From Diogma glabrata (lineage: Eukaryota > Arthropoda > Insecta > Diptera > Cylindrotomidae): a DNA stretch of 64,000 nt. The notes beneath the pieces were generated by a model. The model saw only the letters and a list, made by a program, of their open reading frames with translations. It was not told the DNA's origin and made no database searches. Positions 45,472 to 56,664 of the stretch are shown here, piece after piece. The stretch covers positions 385,253,461-385,317,460 of the forward strand of contig OY856187.1 of NCBI GenBank assembly GCA_963693315.1. The letters run 5' to 3'. A program made the position numbers and the translations under genes. Every line of letters starts with the position of its first letter. The stretch's first letter is position 1.

Positions 45472-46483
45472 ATTGTAAAATAGTAATCGAAAAGTCAGCT
45501 TCTGATCCTTTCGATATAACATCAGGTGTTCGACGGCTCGATATAACATCAGGTGTTCGGTGCAGAAGTGATGCACTCGCGCCCGTACTATTTAATTTGG
45601 TGCTGGAGTACGCAATAAGAAAAAGCCGAATTGAGACATAAAACTGCATATATAACAAATTTAGTCAAGTTCTTGGCTACGCAGATGACATTGTGCTTCT
45701 TGGACGTAGAACAAGCGATATTAAGGATAGTCTCTCTCAGCTTGAAAAAAATGCTAAACGGCTTGGATTATGCATCAACACCGGCAAAACTAAAGTGTCA
45801 ACAACATCTAAGAACATACCTCCTGGAAATCTGGATACTGGCGACTATGAAGTGGAACGCGTGGAAGGCTTCAAATACCTCGGGTCTGTAATAACATCGT
45901 CAAATGACATGCAGGCAGATATCAAAGCCCATGTCTCTGCCGCATACAGAGTTTTCTACGCATACTCAAAACTTTTGCGATCAAAATATCTTTCGCGGTC
46001 GTGTAAACTCACACTTTACAAAGCATTAATCCGACCTGTGCTTACATTTGGAAGTGAAAGCTGGACACTGCCTTCCTCCGATTGTAGAATTCTATCAACA
46101 TTCGAAAGGAAGGTCATACGAACAACTTATGGTCCATGTAAAGTTGCTGAAAATCGTTATAGAGTCCGAATGAATCATGAAATCAGAGAGCTTCTTGGAG
46201 GCTGCGATGTAATCGAATTCATTAAATCCAACCGGATTAGATGGTTTGGTCATGTAGAAAGGGCTCCATTAGATAGAATGGTAAAAAAAGCGTCCCAACA
46301 ACAACCAGCTGGTGTTCGTCGAAGAGGAAGACCTAGACAACGCTGGCGTGATGACATCATCCAAGACCTTCGTGATATAGGATGTCGAAACTGGGGTCAA
46401 CTGGTCATGGAACGAGATGATTGGAAGCTGGTGGTACAGACGGCAAAATCCCTCCATGGGATGTAAACGCCAGAGAGAGAGAG
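45472..46483 (+). pseudogene. RTE-2, 5'-truncated insertion
   Basis: Flanked by the 11-bp direct repeat AAATATAATGA (45461-45471 and 46484-46494). The coding part begins ALAPVLFNLVLEYAIRKS, has one stop before VLGYADDIVLLGRR, then an open frame of 257 codons (45693-46466) with the RTE C-terminal blocks EGFKYLGSVITSSNDM, LYKALIRPVLTFGSESWTL, NRIRWFGHVERAPLDRM and RRGRPRQRWRDDIIQDLRDI, ending LHGM. The 3' end is a (GA)n tract. A 27-bp tandem duplication (45511-45559) sits at the truncated 5' end. Better preserved and a different lineage from RTE-1. Confidence 0.93.
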
Positions 46484-46656
46484 AAATATAATGAGATTAA
46501 ATAATGTTATCAAAGTCATGAAGCTTCCGTATTGTTTGTCATCATGTCAGCCATTTATAATGACATTTGTATAAACAATTGCTATCTTACTTTTTGAGTT
46601 TTTTAAGAAAATGTTGAAAAACTACGTGTTATTTTCGTTACGCAAACGCAAGATAT

Positions 46657-47014
46657 TGTTGGATATTTAACAAATTAGCATGAATAATGTAACTAAATCC
46701 TTCACTGTAATTAATCTTTATTATAAAGTAATTGTAAATCGAAATTATTATATTATTAATTACGGTATGGAATTTATATTTGAAGAAAGAATTGTATATT
46801 CATGTATGAGTGATTTTACGGTTAATAAAATGCTTGCTGAATTTTCTTCTTTTAAATCTGCAGTCTGAACAATTCTGTGATAGCATCAAGTCAATAGAGT
46901 TAAGTGATAGTTATAACTAAATTATTATTTTGTAATACATGTTAGTGAGTTTATTAAATAAATGTTGATAAAGGAGTTGCTGTTTGATTAGCTGCACTGC
47001 AATAAGATATAACA
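46657..47014 (+). repeat. Gypsy-3 5' LTR (358 bp)
   Basis: Starts TGTTGGATAT and ends AAGATATAACA. Preceded by GATAT (46652-46656), which recurs after the 3' LTR (48792-48796). The last ~120 bp match the 3' LTR remnant with a few differences. A primer-site-like TGGCGACGAAGA starts at 47019, four bases after the LTR. Confidence 0.85.
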
Positions 47015-47110
47015 AATCTGGCGACGAAGAAAACTGAAAACAGGACGCTGCTTACCACAAAAACCCGTACCAAGGTAAACTATAGTCAATTAGTATAAAT
47101 TAGTGTGAAA

Positions 47111-48347
47111 ATGGCACCTCATGGGTTGTTTGGAAAATTGGAAGAATTTGAACCTGGTGATGATTTCGAATCATACGAAGAAAGGCTTTCCATATTTTTT
47201 GAAAATTAATAAGATTGAAGAAGATGAGAAAAGAAATATATTTTTAAGTGTGATCGGGAAAAACGCATACCAAATATTAAAGTCATTAGTGCAGCCATTT
47301 AAACCATCAGAAAGGTCATTTGAAGAACTAGTACAAGCTTTGAAAGGTCATTTTGCACCAAGGCTAAATAAAAGAGCAGAGCGGTTTAAATTCAATTAAT
47401 GCGGTCAAGAGTCAGGAGAAACTATCACAGAATTTATTATTAAATTAAAAGCGCTTGCCCAATCTCGTAATTTTGGGGATTAATTACTGGAAAAAATTGT
47501 CACAACTGGTGCATCCACAGAGGAGGAAGACAAATGTATGCCACCAACGCAATACCAAAGCTTAGCATTAGATGATGCGCTTGCAGATCGATTCATCGCA
47601 GGGGTTCGTAACGAGGAGATACAACGAACTCTTCGGAATGATGTCACTTTAAATTTTGAAAAATGTTGCAACTTAGCACTTAACATGGAGATGTCAAAAA
47701 ATGAATCAAAGAATATTCAACCATCAGCACTATACAGCGTCAGCGATGCGGAAACCAAATTAAAAAATAATATTTCAAGTCATAGCGGTCAATCAAGAGG
47801 AAATCGATCCAGTTATATATCGGGAAATCGTCATCATCATTATCACCGTAATAGAAGTCGTAGCAAAAGTCAAGAATCAAATCAAAGTCAAAGTCACAGT
47901 CCAAGCAGAGTTCAATGGAAAAAAAATTACAATCAATGCATCCGTTGTGGAAGACGTCATGATGTGAAAACATGTCCTGCTATAAATTGGACATGTTTCA
48001 ATTGCGAACGCAAGGGACATACATCAACTATGTGCTTAAAGGGATCAGGTAGTCATGTGGGATCCATCAACACTATTGGTTCAGTCAGTTCATATAGCGA
48101 TGTGATAATACTGGAAGTAGAGGGTCACCTATTATCCATGGAAATCGACACAGGAGCATGTTCAACAATTTTCAGTGAAGATGAGTATTGTTCAAAATTT
48201 TCTTCTATTAAAATCGTACAAAATTTAAACACATTATTCGCAGTTACAGGTCAGTTAATTCAGACATTGGGAAAAATTTATGACAAGGTGGAGTTCAACG
48301 ATGTCGCTCATTACTTGGAAATGTATGTAATTAAAAGTCAAAAATAA
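47111..48347 (+). pseudogene. Gypsy-3 gag and protease
   Basis: The start ATG at 47111 reads MAPHGLFGKLEEFEPGDDF, followed by a frame change near 47200. Capsid blocks: RNIFLSVIGKNAYQILKSL, then after a stop ITEFIIKLKALAQSRNFGD, and from 47538 DDALADRFIAGVRNEEIQRT. A Ser/Arg/His-rich stretch leads to two zinc knuckles, CIRCGRRHDVKTC and CFNCERKGHTSTMC (47937-48033); the first has one residue fewer before the His, which is normal for this clade. The protease motif MEIDTGACSTIFSEDEY (48140-48190) keeps D-T-G. The open frame stops at 48347. Resembles the K02A2.6-like Gypsy group. Confidence 0.87.
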
Positions 48348-48668
48348 TTCAAACCCCTTTTAGGGCGGTCTTCGCTAGATGTTTTAGTACCTGAGTAGCA
48401 AGGGAAAATTTTCAATAAAACGGAATCAAGGTATGTAATATTAAAAACAATATTGTAGAGCAAATTCAGAATAGTTTTCCAATCGTTGTTTCGTCTCAAT
48501 CCGGAAAAATAACGGGATTTTAAGCGGAAATAGTAGTTAAAGAAGCTGCTATACCGGTCTTCCATAAAGCATATTCAGTCCCTTTTAAGTTAAAAGATAA
48601 GGTAGATAACAAACTTCTTCGGTTAGTCCAAACAAATGTATTAGTTCCCGTTAAATCAAGCCAGTGGT
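48348..48668 (+). pseudogene. Gypsy-3 start of RT, cut off by a deletion
   Basis: Frame-shifted remains of the protease-RT junction: PLLGRSSLDVLVP, then FHKAYSVPFKLKDKVDNKLL and TNVLVPVKSSQW. This is the very beginning of Gypsy RT. Directly after it the sequence switches to the LTR (CAATAGAGTTAAGTGATAG). GTCAATAGAG occurs at the junction and at the matching place in the 5' LTR. RT core, RNase H and integrase are lost. Confidence 0.8.
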
Positions 48669-48791
48669 CAATAGAGTTAAGTGATAGTTCTAATTAAATT
48701 ATTATTTTGTAATACATGTTAGTGAGTTTATTAAATAAATGTTGATAAAGGAGTTGCTGTTTGATTAGCTGCACTGCACTAAGATATAACA
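48669..48791 (+). repeat. Gypsy-3 3' LTR, 5'-deleted remnant
   Basis: Matches the last ~123 bp of the 5' LTR (46890-47014) and ends ATAACA followed by the target duplication GATAT. Confidence 0.85.
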
Positions 48792-49880
48792 GATATCTGG
48801 ATGAGGTTTTGGTATGTAAATGGTCTGCAAACGCATCCCGGTTTACTTGAATATCAAAGATCTGAGTTATTTTCTAAAATTGACAAAAAGGTCAGTATAT
48901 ATATGTGTGTATGTGCGTGTGTACCGTCGTATGTGAACAAATATTTGTCCAACGCTCTCCCAACAACGGATGATTTCAACGGCAATGGTCACTATCGATG
49001 TTTTTTGAAGCAGCTTATAGCCCAGTCCTTTTCTAACGAAATCAGTGGTTTTTAGTGGTTTCAAAAAACTGAAAATTATCTCTTGCAGCTATTACAAGAA
49101 TAAATAACGTTTTCAAGACATTTTCCTTCCATTTTGTTTGTCATCATGTCAACAATTTATAATGACATCTGTATAAACAATTGCTTACTTTTTGAGTTTT
49201 TTAAGAAAATTTGAAAAATATGTGTTATTTTCGTTACGCAAATCCATGAGATCTTGATGAAACTTTTGAATTAAAATGAGCTGCAAACGCATTTGGGTTT
49301 ATTTGAATATGGAAAATATGAGCTATTTTTAAAATTTGGCAAAGGAGTCGGGGAGGATGTCTGTGGATCGTTAAACAACTGTTTTTTTTTTAAACTTCAA
49401 TAACACTCTGTCCTGAAATTCAATTTTGTTGAAACTTAGAGCATCAGGTTTTTGTAATATTCGAAGTAATTTTACAACTTCCGGTTTGTCACTTTCGGTT
49501 AAATAGCTTTATCCTATTTTTTAAATAAAACAAACAACAGTCACAGCTTTGAAGTGTTTCGAATTTTCGGTTAAATGTTTTAGTTAACATGAGATAGAAC
49601 AAATTTGCTGTTGAGGTGTATATAGTGGTCGGTGTTCATCAAACAAATGCTGATCTTTTATCTTACCGATAGGTTAGGTTATTGTGTTGGACTGTTGGAT
49701 ATCATTTTTGATATTGACATTTTAATAATATCTTCAACTTCCAATACCTTGTGAATCGGTATAGACAACATATTTTAGTTTACAGTCTGAGTTGTAGTAT
49801 AATGTTAAATTTTAAATATGATTACACACACACACATATTCAAATTCTATTTAAATTATTACAATTGATGTGTCGAATAA

Positions 49881-50049
49881 TAAATAAATCTGAAATGTTT
49901 GGTATTTCAGTATACCTTATCCAGTAACTGGTTAGTTTTTAATCTTACGGAAAGTTCTTGAAGTGGCCCCTATGGTCAAACCCTAATCCTACTGGTTTAA
50001 TTTTTGATTCAAATTTATAAACCTTCCTTCGATTAAAAATAAACATATA
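49881..50049. other. Spacer
   Basis: Nothing assigned. Confidence 0.4.
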
Positions 50050-51595
50050 GATTATTACTTCGTTCTGAAAAACCTAAGTATTACATTCATGAGGTAAAAG
50101 TGATACTCATACCCCTACTTTTTTTGGCATTTCTCGACGTTTTGGGACCTACTGATTCCAAAAAAGCAAAAAAATATGTATGCCTGTCTACCGGCCGTCC
50201 GTCCGTCACAACCAACGAAATCTTGAAAATGGCTAAAGGGATTTTAAAAATTTTGGTTTCTAATAGTAGGTACGCTCAATGGTAGGAGCCGAAAGAACGA
50301 TGTGTTCGACAACTTTAACGGAAGTATGTCAAAAAAATCGTCCAGTGTGTCAAAACAAGGAAATTTGCATATTTTTTGCTTAAAAACGTTCATTTTAAGT
50401 GATAATGAGTAGGAACAAAACATGCGGAGAAGTCTTGATGATCGGGATTGTGGTATGTGATACCAAAAACTAGATTATTGCATTATAAGTTTGTCAAAAA
50501 AATGTTGTCAAGTGTGTCAAAAGAAAGATTTTTATTTATTTTTTAAGCCAATTTTTTGGAAAAAAATAAAATTAATTATTTGTATTTGACTTGAAATTTT
50601 ATTACTATTATAGACAAATATGGCATTATAAATGTGTCAAAAAAAAGTTGTCAAGTGTGTCAAAAGAAATATTTTTTTTATTTTTTACCCAATTTTTTGA
50701 AAAAGAATAAAATGAATTATTTGTATGACATGAAATTTTATTACTATTATTGAGAATCATGGCATTTTAAGTTTGTCAAAAAAATAATGTCAAGTGTGTC
50801 AAAAAATGATTTCATTTATTTTTTTAGCGAGTTTTTTGGAAAAGAAATTTATCTGTTTTTTTTTTAGCTATTAAAACTTAATTTTTTACTATTTTTGGTT
50901 TAGTAATAATTTCTGCAATATTTTTAGAATTTTGGAAAAAGTTTTAATTTTTGATTTTGTTATAATTTTTGCAATATTTTTAGAATTTTGAAATAAATAG
51001 AATTATTGATTTGTATATATTTTTTAGAATTTTGAAAAAAGTTTCAATTTTTGATTTTGTAAGAATTTTTGAAAAATTTTTAGAATTTTGAAAAATTTTA
51101 AATTTTTGATTTTATTATGATTTTTGAAATTTTGAAAAATGTTTGAATTTTTGATTTTGTAATAATTTTTGGAATTCTAAAAATAGTTTTGAAAAAAGTT
51201 TGATTTAATTTAACTTTTGAAATATTTTAAGAATTTTGAAAGAAATATTAATTTGTGAGTTTGCAATATTTTCTAGAAACACTAAATGGAGTGGTTTTTG
51301 AGTAGTTTGCTAAGTGTTTCATCTTTTCACTAAATTATGTGAATTTATGATCTGTTATAATTTTCCGGCAACGTATTGATGTTTCGTGTTAGTTTTGTAA
51401 TAAATTTCTAAACAGAGATAAAAAAATACTTGTACTTTAACAAAGAGTTGTTTGATATACGCTGCCCAAAACTAAAAACAACATATTCATGAATGTTTTT
51501 TGCCAAAAACTATATCAAAATCCTTAACCCAGACCGAAGTCTTGATATCTCAGAGCTGTGAGATTTCAGCCCCTCCATATTTTTTTAATTTGAGA
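50050..51595 (-). mobile_element. Repeat-rich element X, copy 2 (inverted)
   Basis: Reverse-oriented copy of 35601-37225. The left end has ACTTCGTTCTGAAAAACC and TTTCTCGACGTTTTGGGACC. The GC patch is CCGGCCGTCCGTCCGTC instead of CCGG repeats. There are three ~135-bp GACA units (50490-50830), then AT-rich ~50-60-bp units (50880-51250). The right end has CCAGACCGAAGTCTTGATATC and TTTCAGCCCCTCCATAT. Clearly diverged from copy 1, mostly in the arrays. Confidence 0.75.
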
Positions 51596-51837
51596 TTATC
51601 AGTAAACATATAAAAAAGCTCACACATATATAATTGATTAAATCTTTAATTTAATATAAATTTCATATTAAAGATTCATAACTATTTCGAGTTTTTACTT
51701 CTGATACTATTTTTTTATTAGAGAATTAAATATTTTTAGAGAGCTTTCGTAGGCGCGAAGAATTTGTTTGTTAGTAGAAATTTAATAATGGCAAATTATA
51801 ATGACATTGAATAATTAAAGGGAGTGTCTAACCGCAC

Positions 51838-52860
51838 CACACACGGGTCACACGGGAAATCATGTTATATGCTATTAAAAAAGAAATACGTGTACTCCAC
51901 CAAATAATACGATAATAAAATCCGATACATAAGAAATTTTTATAATACTTTATTATGGTGGTTTTTTTTCAATATTTTAATATATTAATTAAAATCACTA
52001 AATAATTATTTGCAACATACACGGGTTACACGGGAAAATATGTGATACGAAAGAATAGTGAAAATTGCATACTAATTACTATTTCTAGTACGATTTTGAT
52101 TAAAATTTGATTTGGTAGGCTTTGATAATGTTTATTATTAGAAACAAAATTGCAATTTGGTCCAGCTAGATCAAATAAATTTAAACTGAAAGGCTTAAAC
52201 ACTATTCGCACATCACACGGGTTACACGGGAAAATGTGTCATACGAAAAAATATGTTTATTATATTAGAAACAAAATTGCAATTTGGTCCAGCTAGATCA
52301 AATAAATTCAAACTGAAAGGCTTAAATACTATTCGCCTATCACACAGGGTACACGGAAAAATGTGTCATACGGAAAAATATGTTTATTTTTAGAAACAAA
52401 ATAGTAATTTGGTCCAGCTAGATCAAATAAATTCAAACTGAAAGGATTAAATACTATTCGCACATCACACAAGTTACACAGGAAAATGTGTCATACAAAA
52501 AAATATGTTTATTGTTAGAAACAAAATGCAATTTGGTCCCGCTAGATCAAATAAATTCAAACTGAAAGGCTTAAATACTATTCGCACATCACACGGGTTA
52601 CACGGGAAAATGTGTCATACGAAAAAATATGTTTATTATTAGAAATGTTATTGTTATTAGAAAATATGTTTATTATATTAGAAACAAAATTGCAATTTGG
52701 TCCAGCTAGATCAACTTAATTCAAACTGAAAGGATTAAATACTATTCGCACATCACACGAGTTACACAGGAAAATGTGTTATACGAAAAAATATGTTTAT
52801 TATTAGAAACAAAATTGCAATTTGGTCCAGCTAGATCAAATAAATTCAAACTGAAAGACT
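51838..52860 (+). repeat. Subterminal ~120-bp tandem repeat, left arm part 1
   Basis: About seven units. Each contains CATCACACGGGTTACACGGG, TGTGTCATACGAAAAAATATG, a TTATTAGAAACAAAATTGCA block, TTTGGTCCAGCTAGATCAAA and TTCAAACTGAAAGGCTTAAA. Later units are more alike than the first two. The array is interrupted at 52860 by the hAT-like insertion and resumes at 55385. Confidence 0.92.
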
Positions 52861-52924
52861 CAGGGGCGTACACAGAAAAAGTTTTAGGGGGGGTCCAACA
52901 AATTTTTTTTTAATAAAAAGCGCT

Positions 52925-53100
52925 GTGTAGGAATTACAACAACACACATAGATACCTTTTAAGACGTAGGTCACACAACAACATGCCTGTTGAGGTGTTG
53001 ATGAACGATTTTTAAACCTTTGTGGATTGTATACCCCCGGGACTGTTGATTCGGACTAAGCATTTCATTTGTACGATGTAAATCGGTGTGTTTGGTTCGG
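52925..53100 (-). mobile_element. Jockey-like 3'-end fragment in the hAT insertion
   Basis: On the minus strand, YNPQRFKNRSSTPQQ and the tail CTTAAAAGGTATCTATGTGT match the 3' end at 21860-21990. Truncated on its 5' side near 53100. Confidence 0.65.
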
Positions 53101-54469
53101 TTGTTGATCTTTTGTTTCAAAAAACGTATTGGCTGTCAGATTTGTCTTCCAAAAATGTTTATATGTGTGCATCAGTGATGCTAGACTTTAAAAAATTAAT
53201 TTCCCGTTGCCGTATCAAAACTTACCGATTTTACCGTTTCTTTAAGGAAAAACTTCCCCTACAATTGAAAACGATATACATATATATAAATCCAATTGTT
53301 TATATGGAAAAAACTTCAAAATCCACCACTATAACAATATTTTTTAATATGTTCAAAATGCATCGATGCATAGAATGGATCTTGTAGTTCCTTATTGTAG
53401 GTGATTTTATTTTTCGTCTCGTAGTGTGAAAATATTCCTGAAACTCAGAAATATGTTATTGCTTGTGGGATTTTCGAAACTTTTGTTTCTATTTTCGTAA
53501 GAAATATCAGAACATCAACATCAGAAGGCTGAAGTTTCATCGATTTTACTGTATACTATAAAGGCGATGAATGGCAGATTCATTTAAACAAAATTATTGA
53601 GTAATCAACATCTTTCTGGAAGCATAGTAAAAAAATAGTTGTTGCGATCATTTTGAATAAGTTTAAAATTTAAAAAGCTTCTACAATTAATTGTGAAAAA
53701 GCCCGCACTTGCCAAGTTTTTGTCCGCTTTCCTGTTTTAAATGAAATATCCCATAAACGGGAAAAAATCACCCGATCTGGCATTACTGGTGTGTATTAAT
53801 ATAATGCTCATATATTTTAGATAGAACTGAGAGCAAGGGTATTGCGGTCTTTAATTTGAAATATCACATTTTGTTTCGTTTTGGGAATGAATTGGCTAAC
53901 ATCTACCACGAAAGAGAAATATCAGATCTATAAGATTTGTAGAAAATTTTAGTAAGAGAAGGTGCAAGTTCCTTTGAAAATGTTGTTAGAATAGGAGGAA
54001 TGATGTTCAGACCGAAGACTTTGCTGGTAGTTAACCCTCTTAAGATTTTTTTTGACAATTTTGGGTTTGAAATAAAACTTTTTCATACTAACGCCTGAAG
54101 ACTGGATTTTTGGTTTTTCTTTATGAGTTTCTAAAATAGTCGAGATCACAGCAAAGCGTTCCGCAAACAATGTGATTTTTCTCGCGCTTTCGCTCTGTCA
54201 ATTTCTGTTTTTTTCGTTTTCGATTATCTGATTTAATATAATATTGGGCTGTATAGATATTAGGACTTAAATCGTTAAGGGATTTTTGTTATAGAACCAT
54301 ATAATAAATAATATTTGTTTGTTTCTAAGGGGCAATTTGGCTGGAAAACAAATATTTTTGTTGGGGTTTCATTATCAAGAATGAAACAAATTTATTGATA
54401 CTAAAACATTTTAGTCAAACAAAATTTAACCTATTACTATATTATTATTTTATTTTTATATTTATTTTC
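53101..54469. other. hAT interior, nothing assigned
   Basis: Open frames at 53088-53387 and 53949-54170 carry no recognised motif. If a transposase was ever here, it is not readable. Confidence 0.4.
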
Positions 54470-55090
54470 ACTCGGATATAACGGCCAAACAACCTACCAG
54501 AGCTCCTGACAGTCATGGTCAAATTAGTAAATTGCTTTATTTGTTTTTGATAAATGATATTTCGTTTGTACAATTTAAAGTATCAGAACCTTTAGGTGGT
54601 TCAGACCATAATTTGATTTCCACTCATTTGAATTTACAATTTTCCAAACAGTTTCAATCTAACCCTAGTCTTATTTGGGTTGCAGATTGGCAGGGGCTTA
54701 GAGATATATGTTTAATTCAAACATTTCTGCTTCTAATTTTTCAGAAATAATAAACGTGGGTATGCGCAGGTTTATTCCGATATATGGTTCTGGAGGCTGA
54801 TCTTTAGGATTCGGGTAAATGTGAAGAAGCAACAAAATTTAAAATAAATGCTCTTTAAAAAATGGCCAGCATACAGCCAATTTCAAAAAAGTTGCTAACA
54901 TGAATTCAACAAATGTTCATTAATTTAATATTATGAGCTTCTTAAGTCGTTACTTAATGAAAGACAATGCGGTTTTTGTAAAGGAAGAGCGACGGGAAAT
55001 TTACTTTCTTTGTCACACATATCTGGAACAGTCGGTTGAAAACCTTGGTGAGACTTTCATTGCTGCTCAGCGATTCTAATCTTACTAATG
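54470..55090 (+). pseudogene. Jockey-like EN-RT relic in the hAT insertion
   Basis: The endonuclease end reads QPTRAPDSHGQISKLLYLF and VSEPLGGSDHNLISTHLNL (54490-54640), with the catalytic SDH. After a large gap, LLNERQCGFCKGRATGNLL (about 54950-55010) is the early RT block. Most of the linker and the RT catalytic core are missing. Plus strand, unlike the 3' fragment at 52925. Confidence 0.72.
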
Positions 55091-55384
55091 AGCTTGATTC
55101 GTTGTATGTTGCTGATTTGAAGGTACACAAAGACACTATGGATAAACGCGCGTGTCTCCCTAGATCAAATCGATTTTAAAATCCTCAAAGAGAATTGATC
55201 AATAGTGAGTAACCCTGGTTAGCATCGTATCTTACGATATTCAGAGATGTTAATTTCTATAATTTCTTATGGTTAACACTAAATAATGTCTAAATTTAAA
55301 AAACAATACTGAAAGATTATCGGTTCGAGGGGGGGGTCCGGACCCGCACCCCCCCCCCCCCCCCGCCCCTTGTGTGCGCGCCTG

Positions 55385-56058
55385 GAAAGGCTTAATACTA
55401 TTCGCACATCACACGGGTTACACGGGAAAATGTGTCATACGAAAAAATATGTTTATTGTTAGAAACAAAATGCAATTTGGTCCCGCTAGATCAAATAAAT
55501 TCAAACTGAAAGGCTTAAATACTATTCGCACATCACACGGGTTACACAGGAAAATGTGTTATACGAAAAAATATGTTTATTATTAGAAACAAAATTGCAA
55601 TTTGGCCTAGCTAGATCAAATTTTAATTCAAACTGAAAGGATTAAATACTATTCGCACATCACACGGGTTACACGGGAAAATGTGTTATACGAAACAATA
55701 TGTTTATTTTTAGAAACAAAATTGCAATTTGGTCCAGCTAGATCAAACAAATTCAAACTGAAAGGCTTAAATACTATTCGCACATCACAAGGGGTTACTC
55801 GGGAAAATGTATCATACGAAAAAGTAGTCAATAATACGTCGGATTACTATTTCTAGTACGATTTTGATTAAAGTGTAATTTGGTAGGCTTTAATAATGTT
55901 TATTTTTAGAAACAAAATTGCAATTTGGTCCAGCTAGATCAAATAAATTTAAAGTGGTTGCTCGGAGAATTGTGTCATACGAAAGAATAGTGAATATTAC
56001 GTACTGTTGACTATTTTTAGTACGATTTTGATTATAATTTGGTTTAGTTGGCTTTAAT
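55385..56058 (+). repeat. Subterminal ~120-bp tandem repeat, left arm part 2
   Basis: Continues 51838-52860 after the hAT-like insertion: at least five units, the last two shorter and diverged (GTACGATTTTGATTAAAGTG replaces part of the unit). Confidence 0.9.
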
Positions 56059-56340
56059 TACGTTAAATTAAATTAATAATTTATGTTGATAAATTATTGT
56101 AAAATAATTCCACAAAACAATCTTAAATAAGTATATAGTATTTATTCGACGCGTTTCGAATGTTATACATTCATCTACGGGTACAAAAAATATATCTCTA
56201 ATATATTTCTTGTACCCGTAGATGAATGTATAACATTCGAAACGCGTCAAATAAATACCATATACTTATTAATGATTGTTTTGTGGAATAATTTTACAAT
56301 AATTTATCAACATAAATTATTGTTTTAATTTAAATTATAT
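56059..56340. mobile_element. Foldback element with ~120-bp near-perfect arms
   Basis: ATAATTTATGTTGATAAATT, GTATTTATTCGACGCGTTTC and ATCTACGGGTACAA on the left recur inverted on the right with only a few changes, around a centre near 56198. It interrupts the satellite array. Confidence 0.85.
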
Positions 56341-56399
56341 AACAACTTGGAAACCAGAATAAAATTTCTTTTATATATTTTTATAATAAATAAAAGTTT

Positions 56400-56655
56400 A
56401 TTTAAAATATGTTAATTACGTTTATTATTAGAAATAAAATAGCAATTTGGACCAGCTAGAGAAATACCTCGATATGGAAGGCTCAATTACTATTTGCACC
56501 ACACACCGACTACCCGGGAAATAATGTCATACGAAAATTTATGTACCGATTATATTTTTATAGTACGATTTTAATACTTTTAATAGCTTAAATACTATTT
56601 GAGGCTTAAATACTAAAGTAGGTTTTAAAAATGTTTATGGTTAGAAATAATTGTT
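56400..56655 (+). repeat. Subterminal repeat, diverged inner units
   Basis: ATTTGGACCAGCTAGAGAAA, CACCACACACCGACTACCCG and ATGTCATACGAAAATTTATG are diverged versions of the unit blocks. A partial extra copy of GGCTTAAATACTA follows. The array fades at about 56655. Confidence 0.75.
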
Positions 56656-56664
56656 TGAAGGCTG

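Larger units (their letters stand above)
44638..49880 (+). repeat. Tandem repeat Y (~0.5-kb units), split by two retrotransposons
   Basis: Unit 1 (44638-45147) and unit 2 (from 45148) both begin AACTTCCCGATATGGGAA, itself a small palindrome, and share TTTACGTTTCATGACCTCC, CCCAACGCTTTCTCAACAAC and GATGTATCTYGRCGTAACT. Unit 2 is interrupted at 45472-46483 (RTE-2) and 46657-48791 (Gypsy-3). Further units run from 48797, sharing GTTTGTCATCATGTCA, AAAACTGAAAATTATCTCTTGCA and GCTGCAAACGCAT, and fade by about 49880. No coding capacity. (GT)n and (CA)n tracts lie at 45267, 48897 and 49825. Confidence 0.75.
52861..55384. mobile_element. hAT-like insertion (2.5 kb)
   Basis: Left end CAGGGGCGTACAC and right end, reverse-complemented, CAGGCGCGCACAC match at 11 of 13 positions. 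CAGGGGCG and the neighbouring G runs are typical of hAT ends. The flanks GAAAGACT (52853-52860) and GAAAGGCT (55385-55392) form an 8-bp target duplication with one mismatch. As the target is itself a repeat whose consensus has GAAAGGCT, the mismatch may have arisen later. No hAT transposase is readable. The interior holds two Jockey-like fragments. The right end has a run of 18 C. Confidence 0.8.

Noticed and set aside
53949..54170. 73-codon minus-strand frame considered as a hAT transposase remnant.
   Set aside because: No BED zinc finger, DDE or hATC dimerisation motif is visible.
51838..56655. Centromeric or free satellite array.
   Set aside because: The monomers end at a terminal inverted repeat with a 9-bp target duplication and recur inverted at the other end, so a transposon arm explains them better.
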